Assembly: GCF_017168235.1 (NCBI RefSeq)
Contig: NZ_JABFAO010000004.1
Span: 920,028 to 984,027, forward strand
Length of the DNA stretch: 64,000 bases
Direction of reading: 5' to 3'
Source of the DNA: Rhodococcus sp. KRD197
GTDB lineage: Bacteria > Actinomycetota > Actinomycetes > Mycobacteriales > Mycobacteriaceae
Part shown: piece by piece, positions 34,995 to 43,750 of the stretch
How the letters are laid out: every line of letters starts with the position of its first letter
Position numbering within the stretch: position 1 is the first letter of the stretch
The notes under the pieces: model-generated
Databases searched by the model: none
Seen by the model: only the letters and a program-made list of their open reading frames with translations
What the model was told of the DNA's origin: nothing
Program-made: the position numbers and the translations under genes

Positions 34995-37418
34995 TCACGG
35001 GTGAATTGCGGGTTCGTCTGGGAAGTCAGGAAGGCCCAGAGCTGTGGTTTGCTTGGACAACCGTTCGGCGTCGAAACGTTTTCTTCGCAGGAAGGTGAGG
35101 GTCAGGTCGATGCCCTCGATTTCACCGATCCAGCCTTCGGATCGTGCGCGCTCGCGGCGCGACGCGAGATCCGTTTCGATTTCGGTGAGTCGGGTGATCA
35201 TTTTCGGGTCGACGTGAAGCATGGGGCACCGGATGCAGGCGTGTTCGTGACTGCATGGTGTGGCGTATGGCCGCCCGCAGGATCCTAGTTCGACCTTTCG
35301 TTTGTCGAAGTGTGCCTCGAATTCGGTCCATTCCTCAGCGGTCACTGGTGGATACTCCTCGGGTGGTCGTAGCGCTCGTCGTCGTTCGAGGTGCGTTTGG
35401 TAGTGGCGGGTGACGTCTTCTTCGAAGACTGCGACGTATCCGCGGGTGGTGTCGAGGTTGAGATGCCCGAGCAGTGCCGCGCCGATGTGGATGGGGAGGC
35501 CGTTGTTGACGAGCTCGGTGGCGAACAGGCGTCTGAAGTCGTGTGGGCGGAAGTGAACGCCGTCGAAACGCGGATCGATCTCGGATAGGTCTTGGCAGAC
35601 TTTGCGGATGGTGGTGCCGATGGCGCCGTTGGTCATCACTTCCAAGCGTTGTCCGATGCGTCGTTGGAAAAGGAATGGTTGCGGGGCGAGGGTGGTGCGT
35701 TCGTAGTCGTCGTATCTCGTGGCGAGTGGGACCGATCGGGCGTTCTTGGTGATCCGCCGGATTATGCAGGCGATGACATGGAACAGCTCTGCTGACATGG
35801 GGATGACGCGTTCGCGGTCGGATTTGGAGGGTGCGACGACCAGCAGTGCGACGACTTCACCGGTGGGACGTTGGTATTGCCGAACGCTCAGGTGGGACAG
35901 TTCGGTGAGTTCTTCGATACGAATTCCGCTGTACCGCAGCGTTTCGATGACGGCCCACACCCAGAACGCGGCGTCTTCGTACAGTTCGACGTCGACGGTG
36001 CGCCCGAACCGCGGACTGCGGACATGCACTCCTGGGGTATTACCGGCCTCGATCAGCCGAGTATCACCGCCCGTGATTACACGGGTATAGCTGTGGCCCT
36101 CGTAATCGAACTGCTCGTTGTGGCCTGCAGCGCTGGCCAACTCCAGTACTCGTCGCCAGTGCTGGTTCCGTTGATCGACGTAGTCCACCAGGATCGGTAG
36201 AAGCGGTTGCAGGACGCGGATCTGATCGTAGGTTTGCTCCTGGACGCGACGTCTGTGGGCTGCCTGTGCTCGCACATCACTGCGCGGGACCGGGCACGGC
36301 GCCGACCATCGTGCCCACCTCTCGGGTTCGTCGACAGCCCACGCTTGGATGTCGTAATACAGTGCTTGCACGGCCATCGTGATCACCCACGGTCCAGACC
36401 TCGGGGTGCCGTCGACTCGGAAGGCCAGGGTGGCCCTCCACTGCTGGTAAAGCTCGTCGGATACTCGTAGATCCGACTGTTCCATGTGGATGTCTTCGAG
36501 GGCTTTCCAGAACAGACCGACGAGAATCGCGGCCGTGTTCGAGAGCGAAGAGTATTTGAGGTCGGGTTCGCGACGATCGAGATAGTCGATGAACATCTGC
36601 CGGACCTCGCGATTGGTGATGTCGTGTCGGTCGACCATCTCGGTCGTGGTCAATTGAGGTGAGCGCAGTGCACCACGGAGCGTGGAGGGTGAATCCGGTG
36701 GGAAATGGCCGATCTGGTGCATCACTTGCCAGGCGAGATGGCCGATGTACTTGAGCGTGTGCAAGCCGGTGCGCGAGGTCGTCTCGCGGGTGACCGTGGC
36801 GTGGTGAAGGAATGCTTCAGGGGTCAAGTCAGAGAACGGGATCCCCTGCACGGTCAGAGCTGTGCAAACTTCGATGACTGCACGCGACTTGAACGTCTCG
36901 GTCGAATCCGAGGCAAGGACGGCGGCTATATAGCTGTCGAGCTGCGGATCTGATTCTGCGATCACGAACTGGTCGGTGTACTTCATCAGCTTGTTGGCCC
37001 TGAACGCACTCGAGGTCGGTTGGATGACCCGTAGCGCGAACATCGCGCCCAGTGCTTGCCCGAACTGAGCGCGAGCGGCTTCTGTCGTGGTCAGCTCGGC
37101 GGCGGACAGCGCCAGTGTATGAAGGTCGCTGGCGTCCCAGCGTTCCTGCCAGGTAGATCCAGGGTGCCCACGCAGATACTCGGTGAGCAGATAAAGACCC
37201 CGATTTCGGTTGACTCTGCGACTGTTCGGGGCCGGCCACAACTGAGATCCGAGTACGCGGAGCGATGCGAGTGAGGCGTTGCTGAGATCGCCGCGGTGAT
37301 GACGCAAACGCGGAATCGGAGGTGCTGCAACAATAGTCGGTCTGCTGAATCTCGTAGCTCTGAACGAGTCCGGCTTTCGATCCTTCCTGTTCGGCCGATC
37401 AAGCCGTGTGTTACTCAC
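34995..37418 (-). CDS. Large tyrosine recombinase (TnpB-like)
   Basis: An 807-residue recombinase. The catalytic region has RYSGIRIEELTEL (Arg I, about 506), a beta-hairpin Lys candidate in APSKSDRERVIPM, HDFRRLFATELVNNG (His-x-x-Arg) and LLGHLNLDTTRGYVAV (His and Tyr). A C-terminal cysteine module (GSCGRPYATPCSHEHACIRCPML) precedes a coiled-coil tail, as in Tn554 TnpB-type enzymes. Its ATG (37418) lies before the stop of the upstream recombinase (37411), so the two are coupled. A third, small gene seen in complete operons is missing. Confidence 0.88.
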   Translation of the reverse strand: MSNTRLDRPNRKDRKPDSFRATRFSRPTIVAAPPIPRLRHHRGDLSNASLASLRVLGSQLWPAPNSRRVNRNRGLYLLTEYLRGHPGSTWQERWDASDLHTLALSAAELTTTEAARAQFGQALGAMFALRVIQPTSSAFRANKLMKYTDQFVIAESDPQLDSYIAAVLASDSTETFKSRAVIEVCTALTVQGIPFSDLTPEAFLHHATVTRETTSRTGLHTLKYIGHLAWQVMHQIGHFPPDSPSTLRGALRSPQLTTTEMVDRHDITNREVRQMFIDYLDRREPDLKYSSLSNTAAILVGLFWKALEDIHMEQSDLRVSDELYQQWRATLAFRVDGTPRSGPWVITMAVQALYYDIQAWAVDEPERWARWSAPCPVPRSDVRAQAAHRRRVQEQTYDQIRVLQPLLPILVDYVDQRNQHWRRVLELASAAGHNEQFDYEGHSYTRVITGGDTRLIEAGNTPGVHVRSPRFGRTVDVELYEDAAFWVWAVIETLRYSGIRIEELTELSHLSVRQYQRPTGEVVALLVVAPSKSDRERVIPMSAELFHVIACIIRRITKNARSVPLATRYDDYERTTLAPQPFLFQRRIGQRLEVMTNGAIGTTIRKVCQDLSEIDPRFDGVHFRPHDFRRLFATELVNNGLPIHIGAALLGHLNLDTTRGYVAVFEEDVTRHYQTHLERRRALRPPEEYPPVTAEEWTEFEAHFDKRKVELGSCGRPYATPCSHEHACIRCPMLHVDPKMITRLTEIETDLASRRERARSEGWIGEIEGIDLTLTFLRRKRFDAERLSKQTTALGLPDFPDEPAIHP

Positions 37419-38610
37419 CGAACACCACCGCGATGTCGTCAGCTGCGTAACCGGTTACGAAGGTCTTCATCGGGCGGGGACGAGTGTAGTGCTCCTGCAT
37501 CTTGTCGATTAGATCCTCAATGCGGGGAAGTAGATACAACTCTGTCGTCGTCAGATGCCGATGACGCATGACGGTCTGCACCTCGACCAGCGACAGTTCT
37601 GGGTCTCCGGCCATGCGGGTGGCTGCGGTATGGCGGATGTCGTGGAAGCTCCAGTTGGTGCCGAGCTCGTCGTTGGCGCGTTGTAGCGTTCGCCGCAGTG
37701 CCCAATACGTCAACGGTCTACGTCTCCCTCGCAACGTCCCCCACACCTGCTCGTCCATGCCGACTTCGCGTGTCTGCGCGAAATACGCAGCGAGATAGCG
37801 CAAAGCGAGCGGTGATACCGGGACCGGGGACAGTGCGGTGCTGCCTTTGGAGATGATCCACACCCGGCTGTCTCCCCAGTCGACGTGTCGTCCGCACACA
37901 CCGAGAAGTTCACTCGCTCGCGCTCCCGAGGAGACAGCGAACTCGAAGATGGCTCGGTCACGGTCATGTTTGAGGACCGCGACCAGCTGGTCCCATGAGG
38001 TGTCGGGGATCGAACGGGGTGCTTTCTGTGGTTGACGTTGCCGTAGGGGTGATCGGCGTTGATGGTGCTGAGTGGGCGTGTTCCGGGTTTGACCCAGGCG
38101 GCGACGGTTCCTGGACGAGGGCACTGGGTTGACGACGGGACCACGGCCGAAGGTGTGCTGGTATTCGTAGAAGCAATAGATCACCGTCAACGCGTGGTTG
38201 ATGGTCGACGGCGAATAGCCTGTTCCCAGTACGGGTTTCCCGGTCTTGACATTCACCGAACCGGATTGTGCCGCAGAGGTTATCGTGCGATGCCGTTGTG
38301 GGTTGTCGGCAGTGCGTAGCCATCCGACCATGACTTCGACGTCTTCCCGGGTTGCGCGATCCCACGGCACTTCGATCATAGCGAGAACCCTCCACCAGCG
38401 TAGGAGGTCATGGGCGTACGACCGCACCGTCAGCGGACGCACGTCGGACAGCGTCAGGCTTCGTAGGTACTCCGAGATGGCGATGACCTCCAGGCCGCCG
38501 ATTTGCACCATGTACGGAATCGGGCCACTCGGTGGTTCGATCCGCTCGACCGCCCCAACTTTCGATAGCTCGACTCGCCCCTCGCGCACTACACGCTTTA
38601 ACTCGTCCAT
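37411..38610 (-). CDS. Tyrosine recombinase (TnpA-like)
   Basis: A 399-residue integrase; start ATG 38610 chosen because the open frame upstream lacks an initiation site and runs into the group II intron. Core-binding domain about 45-150 (SEYLRSLTLSDVRPLTVRSYAHDLLRWW). Catalytic motifs: SSGARASELLGV (Arg I), FHDIRHTAATRMAGD (His-x-x-Arg), MRHRHLTTTELYLL (His/Tyr box). First gene of a two-recombinase operon with the 807-residue protein. The promoter region is close to the intron insertion (38724). Confidence 0.88.
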   Translation of the reverse strand: MDELKRVVREGRVELSKVGAVERIEPPSGPIPYMVQIGGLEVIAISEYLRSLTLSDVRPLTVRSYAHDLLRWWRVLAMIEVPWDRATREDVEVMVGWLRTADNPQRHRTITSAAQSGSVNVKTGKPVLGTGYSPSTINHALTVIYCFYEYQHTFGRGPVVNPVPSSRNRRRLGQTRNTPTQHHQRRSPLRQRQPQKAPRSIPDTSWDQLVAVLKHDRDRAIFEFAVSSGARASELLGVCGRHVDWGDSRVWIISKGSTALSPVPVSPLALRYLAAYFAQTREVGMDEQVWGTLRGRRRPLTYWALRRTLQRANDELGTNWSFHDIRHTAATRMAGDPELSLVEVQTVMRHRHLTTTELYLLPRIEDLIDKMQEHYTRPRPMKTFVTGYAADDIAVVFGE

Positions 38611-39266
38611 CCCACGCACCCCCGTAGCGTCAGACCGGCAGCTTAACCTCGGGCTTTCGTGCGTCCAGTTGAACAGGGGGTCTTTATAGATCGGTTTGTT
38701 CGTAAGCTCGTCGTCGCTTGCCGGTGTGAGTCCGGTCCGGGTAGCTGCCAGGTGGCCCGGTAGCAGGCTGGCGGCTTCATCTGGAAACGGGTGTGGTCGA
38801 AGCCCAGCGTCAGAAGCCCTGTAAGGGGGAGCGAAGGTGCGGTCCGCAGCATGAAGCGAAGTCTGCGGCGTCGTTAGAGGTCTCTGCCCGTGCGGGTGGG
38901 GGTGAAGAGAGTGCCGAGCCGCCGAAATCACGGTGAAGGCCTATGGAAGGCACCGAAGACCTGGATGTGCAGGTGCTGAAGAACTCTCCGGCGTATGGGA
39001 CGTGGAACGTATCGATAGTGGCGACGGGAACTGGAGAGACCCTCCCCAGCCCGATCATCTGCGCGGTGTTCATGTCGGTAGTAGTTGTGAACATGATGAT
39101 CGGAAGCGGTGACGCTCTATAACCAGTGGTCCTGGGAAATGAGTTGTCGGCTGGAAGGGAGTCGGAGGCGGCCATAGTACCGATCGAGCCTGCAGGACAA
39201 CACAACCTGAGGTGAGGGAAGGGCCGCTACGTGTGTCGATGCGTGATGATGTGAAGGAGGTGCTCG

Positions 39267-40649
39267 GTGAGTGCTACGAGAGTGGCTAGTCCCGCCGCGA
39301 GTGGATCTGTTCCGCTCGATTCGGTGCGTGCCTTGCAGCACACGCTCTACCGGACGGCCAAGGAAGATCCCGGTAGACGGTTTCACACGCTGGGGGACAA
39401 GATCGTGCGCAGCGATGTCCTCATGCGTGCGTGGTTTCAGGTGTACCGCAATCAGGGTGCATCTGGTGTTGACCGCATCACTGTGGAGCAGGTCAAGGAG
39501 TACGGGGTGACTCGGTTACTCGATGAGCTGTCCACCGAACTGCGGGAGGGGCGGTATCGTCCGTTGCCGGCTCGTCGGGTGTTGATCCCGAAGCCCGGCA
39601 CGGGTGAACAGCGTCCGTTGTCGATTCCGGCAGTTCGTGACCGTATCGTGCAAGCTGCAACCAAGATCGTGCTCGAGCCGATCTTCGAGGCGGATATGCG
39701 CGACTGCTCGTTCGGGTTTCGTCCTCAGAGGGCGGCGCACGACGGATTGCAGGTTCTCGTCGATGAGGCATGGCGGGGACGACGGTGGGTGGTGGAGACG
39801 GACATCGCTGAGTGTTTCGAGGCGATTCCGCATGACCGGTTGATGACGGCGATCGAGGAACGAGTCTGCGACCAGTCCGTCCTGAAGCTACTGCGCGTGA
39901 TGTTGCGTGCGGGAGTGATGAGCGACGGTGTGGTTCGCAAGGCGGTGACCGGAACACCGCAAGGAGGGGTCCTGTCTCCGATGTTGGCGAATGTGTATCT
40001 GCATCAGGTTGATCGGGTGTGGGATGTACGTGAGCACGGGGTATTGGTTCGCTACGCCGATGATGTTGTGGTGATGTGCCGGACTCGGCGGCAGGCTGAG
40101 GGTGCGCTTGCGCATCTGCGGACCCTGTTGTCGGAGTTGGGTCTGACACCGAAGGCGAGCAAAACTAGAATCGTGCACCTGACTGAGGGTGGGGAAGGCC
40201 TGGATTTTCTGGGTTTTCACCATCGGTGGGTGCGCAGTGAGGGCCGTAGTGGTGCGAAGGGAATTGGGTTCCTCGCGCGGTGGCCATCGGACAAGGCGAT
40301 GGCGCATGCTCGGGATGTGATCCGTGAGTTGACGGTTCGGTCTCGGATGTGGCTGAGTGTGAGCACGATCGTGGGATCGGTGAATCGGTTCCTGCGTGGG
40401 TGGGCGGGGTATTTCCGTTATGGGAACTCGTCTGTGAGGTTCGCGAAGATCAGGGACTATGCGTTGATGAGGTTGGCCGGTTTCATGGCCAAGCGTCACA
40501 AGCGAAGTCGCGGGTTCGGTCGGTGGGTGGTGTTCTCTTCATCCGACGATCAACTCGGTCTGATCAGTCTTGCGGGAACTGTCTATGCCCCCAGGCCATT
40601 TCGTGCCTGGCGGAGGAAGCCGAATGTTGGCGGTGAACGACCTCGGTGA
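39267..40649 (+). CDS. ltrA: Group II intron reverse transcriptase/maturase
   Basis: A 460-residue protein from GTG 39267 with AGGAGG 8 nt upstream. RT blocks are intact: VYRNQGASGVDRITVEQ, RPLPARRVLIPKPGTGEQRPLSIPAVRDRIVQ, DCSFGFRP, GTPQGGVLSPMLANVYLH and the catalytic YADD (about 263-266). An X/maturase domain follows (GFLARWPSDKAMAHARDVIRELT). The C terminus is short with no clear HNH endonuclease, so retrohoming may use replication-fork primers. It has no inactivating lesion, so the intron could be active. Confidence 0.93.
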   Translation: MSATRVASPAASGSVPLDSVRALQHTLYRTAKEDPGRRFHTLGDKIVRSDVLMRAWFQVYRNQGASGVDRITVEQVKEYGVTRLLDELSTELREGRYRPLPARRVLIPKPGTGEQRPLSIPAVRDRIVQAATKIVLEPIFEADMRDCSFGFRPQRAAHDGLQVLVDEAWRGRRWVVETDIAECFEAIPHDRLMTAIEERVCDQSVLKLLRVMLRAGVMSDGVVRKAVTGTPQGGVLSPMLANVYLHQVDRVWDVREHGVLVRYADDVVVMCRTRRQAEGALAHLRTLLSELGLTPKASKTRIVHLTEGGEGLDFLGFHHRWVRSEGRSGAKGIGFLARWPSDKAMAHARDVIRELTVRSRMWLSVSTIVGSVNRFLRGWAGYFRYGNSSVRFAKIRDYALMRLAGFMAKRHKRSRGFGRWVVFSSSDDQLGLISLAGTVYAPRPFRAWRRKPNVGGERPR

Positions 40650-40680
40650 GCCGTGTGCGGGAGAACCGCACGCACGGTTC
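40648..40680 (+). ncRNA. Group II intron domain V
   Basis: GAGCCGTGTGCGG-GAGAA-CCGCACGCACGGTTC folds into the conserved domain V hairpin with the AGC-type catalytic triad near its 5' strand and a bulge in the distal stem. It begins at the end of the maturase gene, as usual. Confidence 0.88.
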
Positions 40681-40847
40681 GACGGGCGGGGACTGGAAAC
40701 GGAGCACCCTGGACATGGCGACGGAGAAGAACGGCCGGGTGGGAAACTCTCCGGCCACGGCGGCTTCGTGACCTAAATCTGGATGTTGCCACCGCGCCAG
40801 CCCCCGACCCTACACGCCGGTAGGTAGGCGTGGCGTGTCAGAACAAA

Positions 40848-40920
40848 AGAATGGTGCTCTGAGCTGCGAAGATTGATCTTGCGAAGGAAACAATCCAGCC
40901 AGCACGAGGAGCACCATTCT
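40848..40920 (+). promoter_or_regulatory. Inverted repeat just before the transposase start
   Basis: AGAATGGTGCTC (40848-40859) and GAGCACCATTCT (40909-40920) are perfect reverse complements 49 bp apart, and the right arm ends one base before the GTG start. A transcript entering from outside would fold and could hide the start codon and ribosome binding site, a known way to silence transposases. Confidence 0.6.
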
Positions 40921-40921
40921 G

Positions 40922-42316
40922 GTGAGCAAGTCTACGTCGTCGTACCCCACCTTGTCCGTCGATGCCACCGGAACCGGGGTCGTGTCGCACGCCGGAGCGG
41001 TGACGTTGCTCCGAACCGCCGAGGCCACCGGACTCACCGCAGCCCTCTCGCAGAGCCTATCGCCGTGGCGGAAACCGTTGGCGCACTTCAACCCCGGTAA
41101 GATCATCACCGACCTCGCAGTGTCGTTGACGCTCGGTGGGGATTGCCTCGCCGACATCGCCACCCTCCGCGAACACTCGGCCGTCTTCGGGACAGTGCCC
41201 TCCGACCCGACCGTCTCCAGGCTGATCACCGCACTGTCCGCAGATGCACCCGCAGTGCTCACCGCGATCGAGACCGCCCGGGCATCGGCCCGCGCTACGG
41301 CGTGGGGACATGCCGGCGAACACGCACCTGATCACGACATCACCGCGCAGAACCCGATCGTCATCGACCTCGACGCAACCCTGGTCACCGCCCATTCAGA
41401 GAAGGAGAACGCGGCACCGACCTACAAACGAGGCTACGGATTTCACCCCCTGCTGGCGTTCGTCGACCACGGCACCGACGGAACCGGTGAACCCGTCGCG
41501 GCCGTGCTGCGACCCGGCAACGCCGGATCCAACACCGCTGACGACCACATCGCAGTGACACGGAAAGCGTTGGCGCAGCTACCGAACCTGCATGCTGTCC
41601 GGCCGGGAAAGAAGGTCCTCGTCCGCACCGACGGCGCCGGAGCCAGCCACAAATACTTGACCTGGCTACACAACAGAGGAGTGTCGTATTCCATCGGGTT
41701 CGGGCTCACCGATGCGATGGTCACCGCCCTCGCCGACGCCCCCGAGAGCGCGTGGTCGGTCGCCGTCGACCACGCCGAGCAGGTCCGTGACGGTGCCTGG
41801 GTCATCGACGCCACCGGCCTCCTCGACCTCACGACGTGGCCGACCGGGATGCGCGTGATCATAAGGAAAGAGCGCCCGCACCCCGGCGCGCAGTTGAGGT
41901 TCACCGACGCCGACGGTCTTCGATTGACCGCGTTCGCTACCAACACCGTTCGCGGCCAAGTGCAAGATCTCGAACTTCGGCACCGTCGCCGTGCCCGCTG
42001 TGAGGACCGGATCCGCACAGCCAAGGACACCGGGCTGACCAACTTTCCGTTGCACGGGTTCGATCAGAACCGCATCTGGTTGGCAATCGTGCAGCTCGCC
42101 CTGGACTTGATGGCGTGGACACAAATGCTCGGCTTCACCAACCACGAAGCGAGCAGGTGGGAACCGAAACGTATTCGTCTGCGGGTGTTCTCGATCGCAG
42201 GACGCATCTCGACCCACGCCCGCCGCATCCACCTGAAACTGTCGAAGACCGCGACATGGTCGACCCTCATCGTCACCGCACTGACCCGGCTGGCGGCGTT
42301 ACCCGCGCCCGCCTGA
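40922..42316 (+). CDS. IS1380-family transposase
   Basis: A 464-residue DDE transposase from GTG 40922. Acidic triad candidates: IDLDATLVTAHSEKENAAPTYKRGYGFHPLLAF (first Asp), LVRTDGAGASHKYLTWL (second Asp) and RCEDRIRTAKDTGLTNFPLHGF with the DDE-region Glu. The order and the FHPLLAF block are typical of IS1380. Intact from end to end, so potentially functional. Confidence 0.93.
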   Translation: MSKSTSSYPTLSVDATGTGVVSHAGAVTLLRTAEATGLTAALSQSLSPWRKPLAHFNPGKIITDLAVSLTLGGDCLADIATLREHSAVFGTVPSDPTVSRLITALSADAPAVLTAIETARASARATAWGHAGEHAPDHDITAQNPIVIDLDATLVTAHSEKENAAPTYKRGYGFHPLLAFVDHGTDGTGEPVAAVLRPGNAGSNTADDHIAVTRKALAQLPNLHAVRPGKKVLVRTDGAGASHKYLTWLHNRGVSYSIGFGLTDAMVTALADAPESAWSVAVDHAEQVRDGAWVIDATGLLDLTTWPTGMRVIIRKERPHPGAQLRFTDADGLRLTAFATNTVRGQVQDLELRHRRRARCEDRIRTAKDTGLTNFPLHGFDQNRIWLAIVQLALDLMAWTQMLGFTNHEASRWEPKRIRLRVFSIAGRISTHARRIHLKLSKTATWSTLIVTALTRLAALPAPA

Positions 42317-42641
42317 CCGCCCTTCGCCCGACCCGACAACCCGAAAGAACCCTTATCTCAGGCCGTGGATCCGAGCGTTGCCGATCGACATCGGTCGCAC
42401 CATCGTGCGCCGATGGGTCCGAAACACAATCTCGACCCGCTCAGGCCAGCACATCACGGGGAAGAAAGATCGAGGTTAACCCGGTTTGGTGCAGTTAACA
42501 GGACACGCGGACAATGGATATGCAGCTTGAGCTACAGAATTCCGACGGGGAACAGCATGGGTTTCCTTCAGGTCGACCGGCAATGGTGCCCGGCGGACGC
42601 AGCTGTGCCTCTCAGGTGAGAAGGCTGCGATGACGAAGAAT
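42317..42641. other. Right flank of the IS element, no gene seen
   Basis: Contains only short frames without initiation signals. It presumably includes the IS right end. The sequence before 42642 has no recognisable promoter other than the palindromes that follow. Confidence 0.45.
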
Positions 42642-42686
42642 CGTCAACATATCTTGACGGAACTATAGCGTCAAGATATGTTGACG
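42642..42686 (+). promoter_or_regulatory. Pair of 18-bp palindromes forming an operator/promoter
   Basis: CGTCAACATATCTTGACG (42642-42659) and CGTCAAGATATGTTGACG (42669-42686) are exact reverse complements of each other and each nearly palindromic, separated by 9 nt. They embed a promoter: TTGACG (42654-42659), 17 nt, TATGTT (42677-42682). The downstream ATG is 6 nt beyond the -10 box, so the mRNA would be leaderless. Copies recur at 45451 and 52892. Confidence 0.85.
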
Positions 42687-42688
42687 CT

Positions 42689-43066
42689 ATGGAATCGGAG
42701 AAAGTTCTCACTGCACCCGAGTTGACCGCGCTGTACGACGAGTACAAGGCAGCTCTGCTCGATATCGAACTGGCGGAGACGCTGCGGGAGAGCGGGAACA
42801 AGGACGCTGCGACGTGGGAGGCGAATTCCGAGCAGCGTATGGCCGATGCGGTCTCCGATATCGATGCGCTCGAGATCAACGCATTCTTGGCCTCGACCAT
42901 GATCGCCGATCGGTACGCGATCATCGGGCGTCTCCGCAGCCAGGAGCGTCCGGTGCCCTGGTCGAAGATCGGCGAGATCCTCGGTATGAGCAAGCAGGCC
43001 GCGCAGCAGTGGTACGGCACCTACAATCTGCGTCCCCGGACGCAGAATCCCACCAGGCACGAGTAG
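42689..43066 (+). CDS. Small HTH DNA-binding protein, probably autoregulated
   Basis: A 125-residue protein: a helical N-terminal half (TALYDEYKAALLDIELAETLRESGN) and a C-terminal helix-turn-helix (VPWSKIGEILGMSKQAAQQWYGTY, about 91-114). Its promoter is covered by two copies of the 18-bp palindrome, so it is the leading candidate for the protein that binds this repeated motif. On a plasmid, a small HTH protein with dispersed palindromes can act in partition or copy control. ATG 42689 has no ribosome binding site, as expected for a leaderless start. Confidence 0.75.
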   Translation: MESEKVLTAPELTALYDEYKAALLDIELAETLRESGNKDAATWEANSEQRMADAVSDIDALEINAFLASTMIADRYAIIGRLRSQERPVPWSKIGEILGMSKQAAQQWYGTYNLRPRTQNPTRHE

Positions 43067-43226
43067 GCGCGGGGCAGCCTCGGTGAGGTGAGTGCGGAGG
43101 CCAGCGCGGCGGCCTGCCGATGTCGAAGCCGCTGACGTCGTCGGAACCCTTTCGACGCCCGTCGCAGTAGAGGAGTTTTCGACATTGGAGCGGCGTTCGA
43201 GGTTTCACCGAAAAGCGTTGCAGCCC

Positions 43227-43254
43227 TTGACTTTACAGCGCAACGCTGTATAGT
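43227..43254 (+). promoter_or_regulatory. Leaderless promoter with operator in the spacer
   Basis: TTGACT (43227-43232) and TATAGT (43249-43254) are 16 nt apart. The spacer contains the perfect palindrome TACAGCG-CAA-CGCTGTA (43234-43250), which overlaps the -10 box. The ATG of the next gene follows 6 nt after the -10. Essentially the same module occurs at 46784-46811. Confidence 0.8.
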
Positions 43255-43260
43255 TGTGGT

Positions 43261-43653
43261 ATGGGAGAAACCGAGAAGAACCTGACCGCCGTCACCTCCG
43301 AATTCGGAGACGGCCGACCCGATCGCGGCCTGGGAGTGTCCATCCGCAGCAACGACATCGAAGTCGAGTATCTGCACGCGACGGGCATCGAAGAGCACGC
43401 CCCGATGGACTGGACCCCACTCGCTGCGGTTCAGTTGCTCGCCGAGCACGGCTACCAGGTGGCCGGAGAATGGGCGGACATCGACGAGACCGGCGGCGAC
43501 GACCCGACCTGGCAATTCGCCATCACCCGATCCGGGGTTGTCGCAACGGACTTCGGTGATGTCGTCACAGTCGAGTGCAGCCCCGATGACGCAGCCGATG
43601 TGCTGTTCGCCACCGAATGCGACCCCGACCGCCCGCAGTGCTACGGACACTGA
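43261..43653 (+). CDS. Hypothetical plasmid protein under the TACAGCG promoter
   Basis: A 130-residue acidic soluble protein (MGETEKNLTAV start; VAGEWADIDETGGDDPTWQFAI in the middle; ends ECDPDRPQCYGH). No family recognised. It is transcribed from a leaderless, operator-controlled promoter and lies 97 bp upstream of the ParB-like gene, to which it may be linked in one transcript. Confidence 0.65.
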   Translation: MGETEKNLTAVTSEFGDGRPDRGLGVSIRSNDIEVEYLHATGIEEHAPMDWTPLAAVQLLAEHGYQVAGEWADIDETGGDDPTWQFAITRSGVVATDFGDVVTVECSPDDAADVLFATECDPDRPQCYGH

Positions 43654-43750
43654 CCGACCAGCTCGACTGAAATCGACGAGGCACCGGGCAGCTGATATCT
43701 GCCCGGTGCCTCACCACCGATCACACCACACCAGGAGAGAACGCACACCA

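Larger units (their letters stand above)
38724..40770 (+). mobile_element. Group II intron (ends approximate)
   Basis: The 5' end is placed at GTGTGAGTCC (38724), a GUGYG-type start, followed by about 540 nt of structured, non-coding intron RNA (39 of every 60 bases G or C, many short inverted repeats). The intron-encoded reverse transcriptase is at 39267-40649 and the catalytic domain V follows directly at 40648. The 3' end lies after domain VI, between about 40720 and 40780. It is inserted upstream of the recombinase operon in the opposite orientation. Confidence 0.8.
40848..42316 (+). mobile_element. IS1380-family insertion sequence (outer ends unresolved)
   Basis: A complete transposase gene preceded by a 12-bp inverted repeat leader. 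I could not identify convincing terminal inverted repeats or target duplications. The left end probably lies between about 40770 and 40848, and the right end between 42317 and 42500. It lies directly against the group II intron. Confidence 0.75.
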
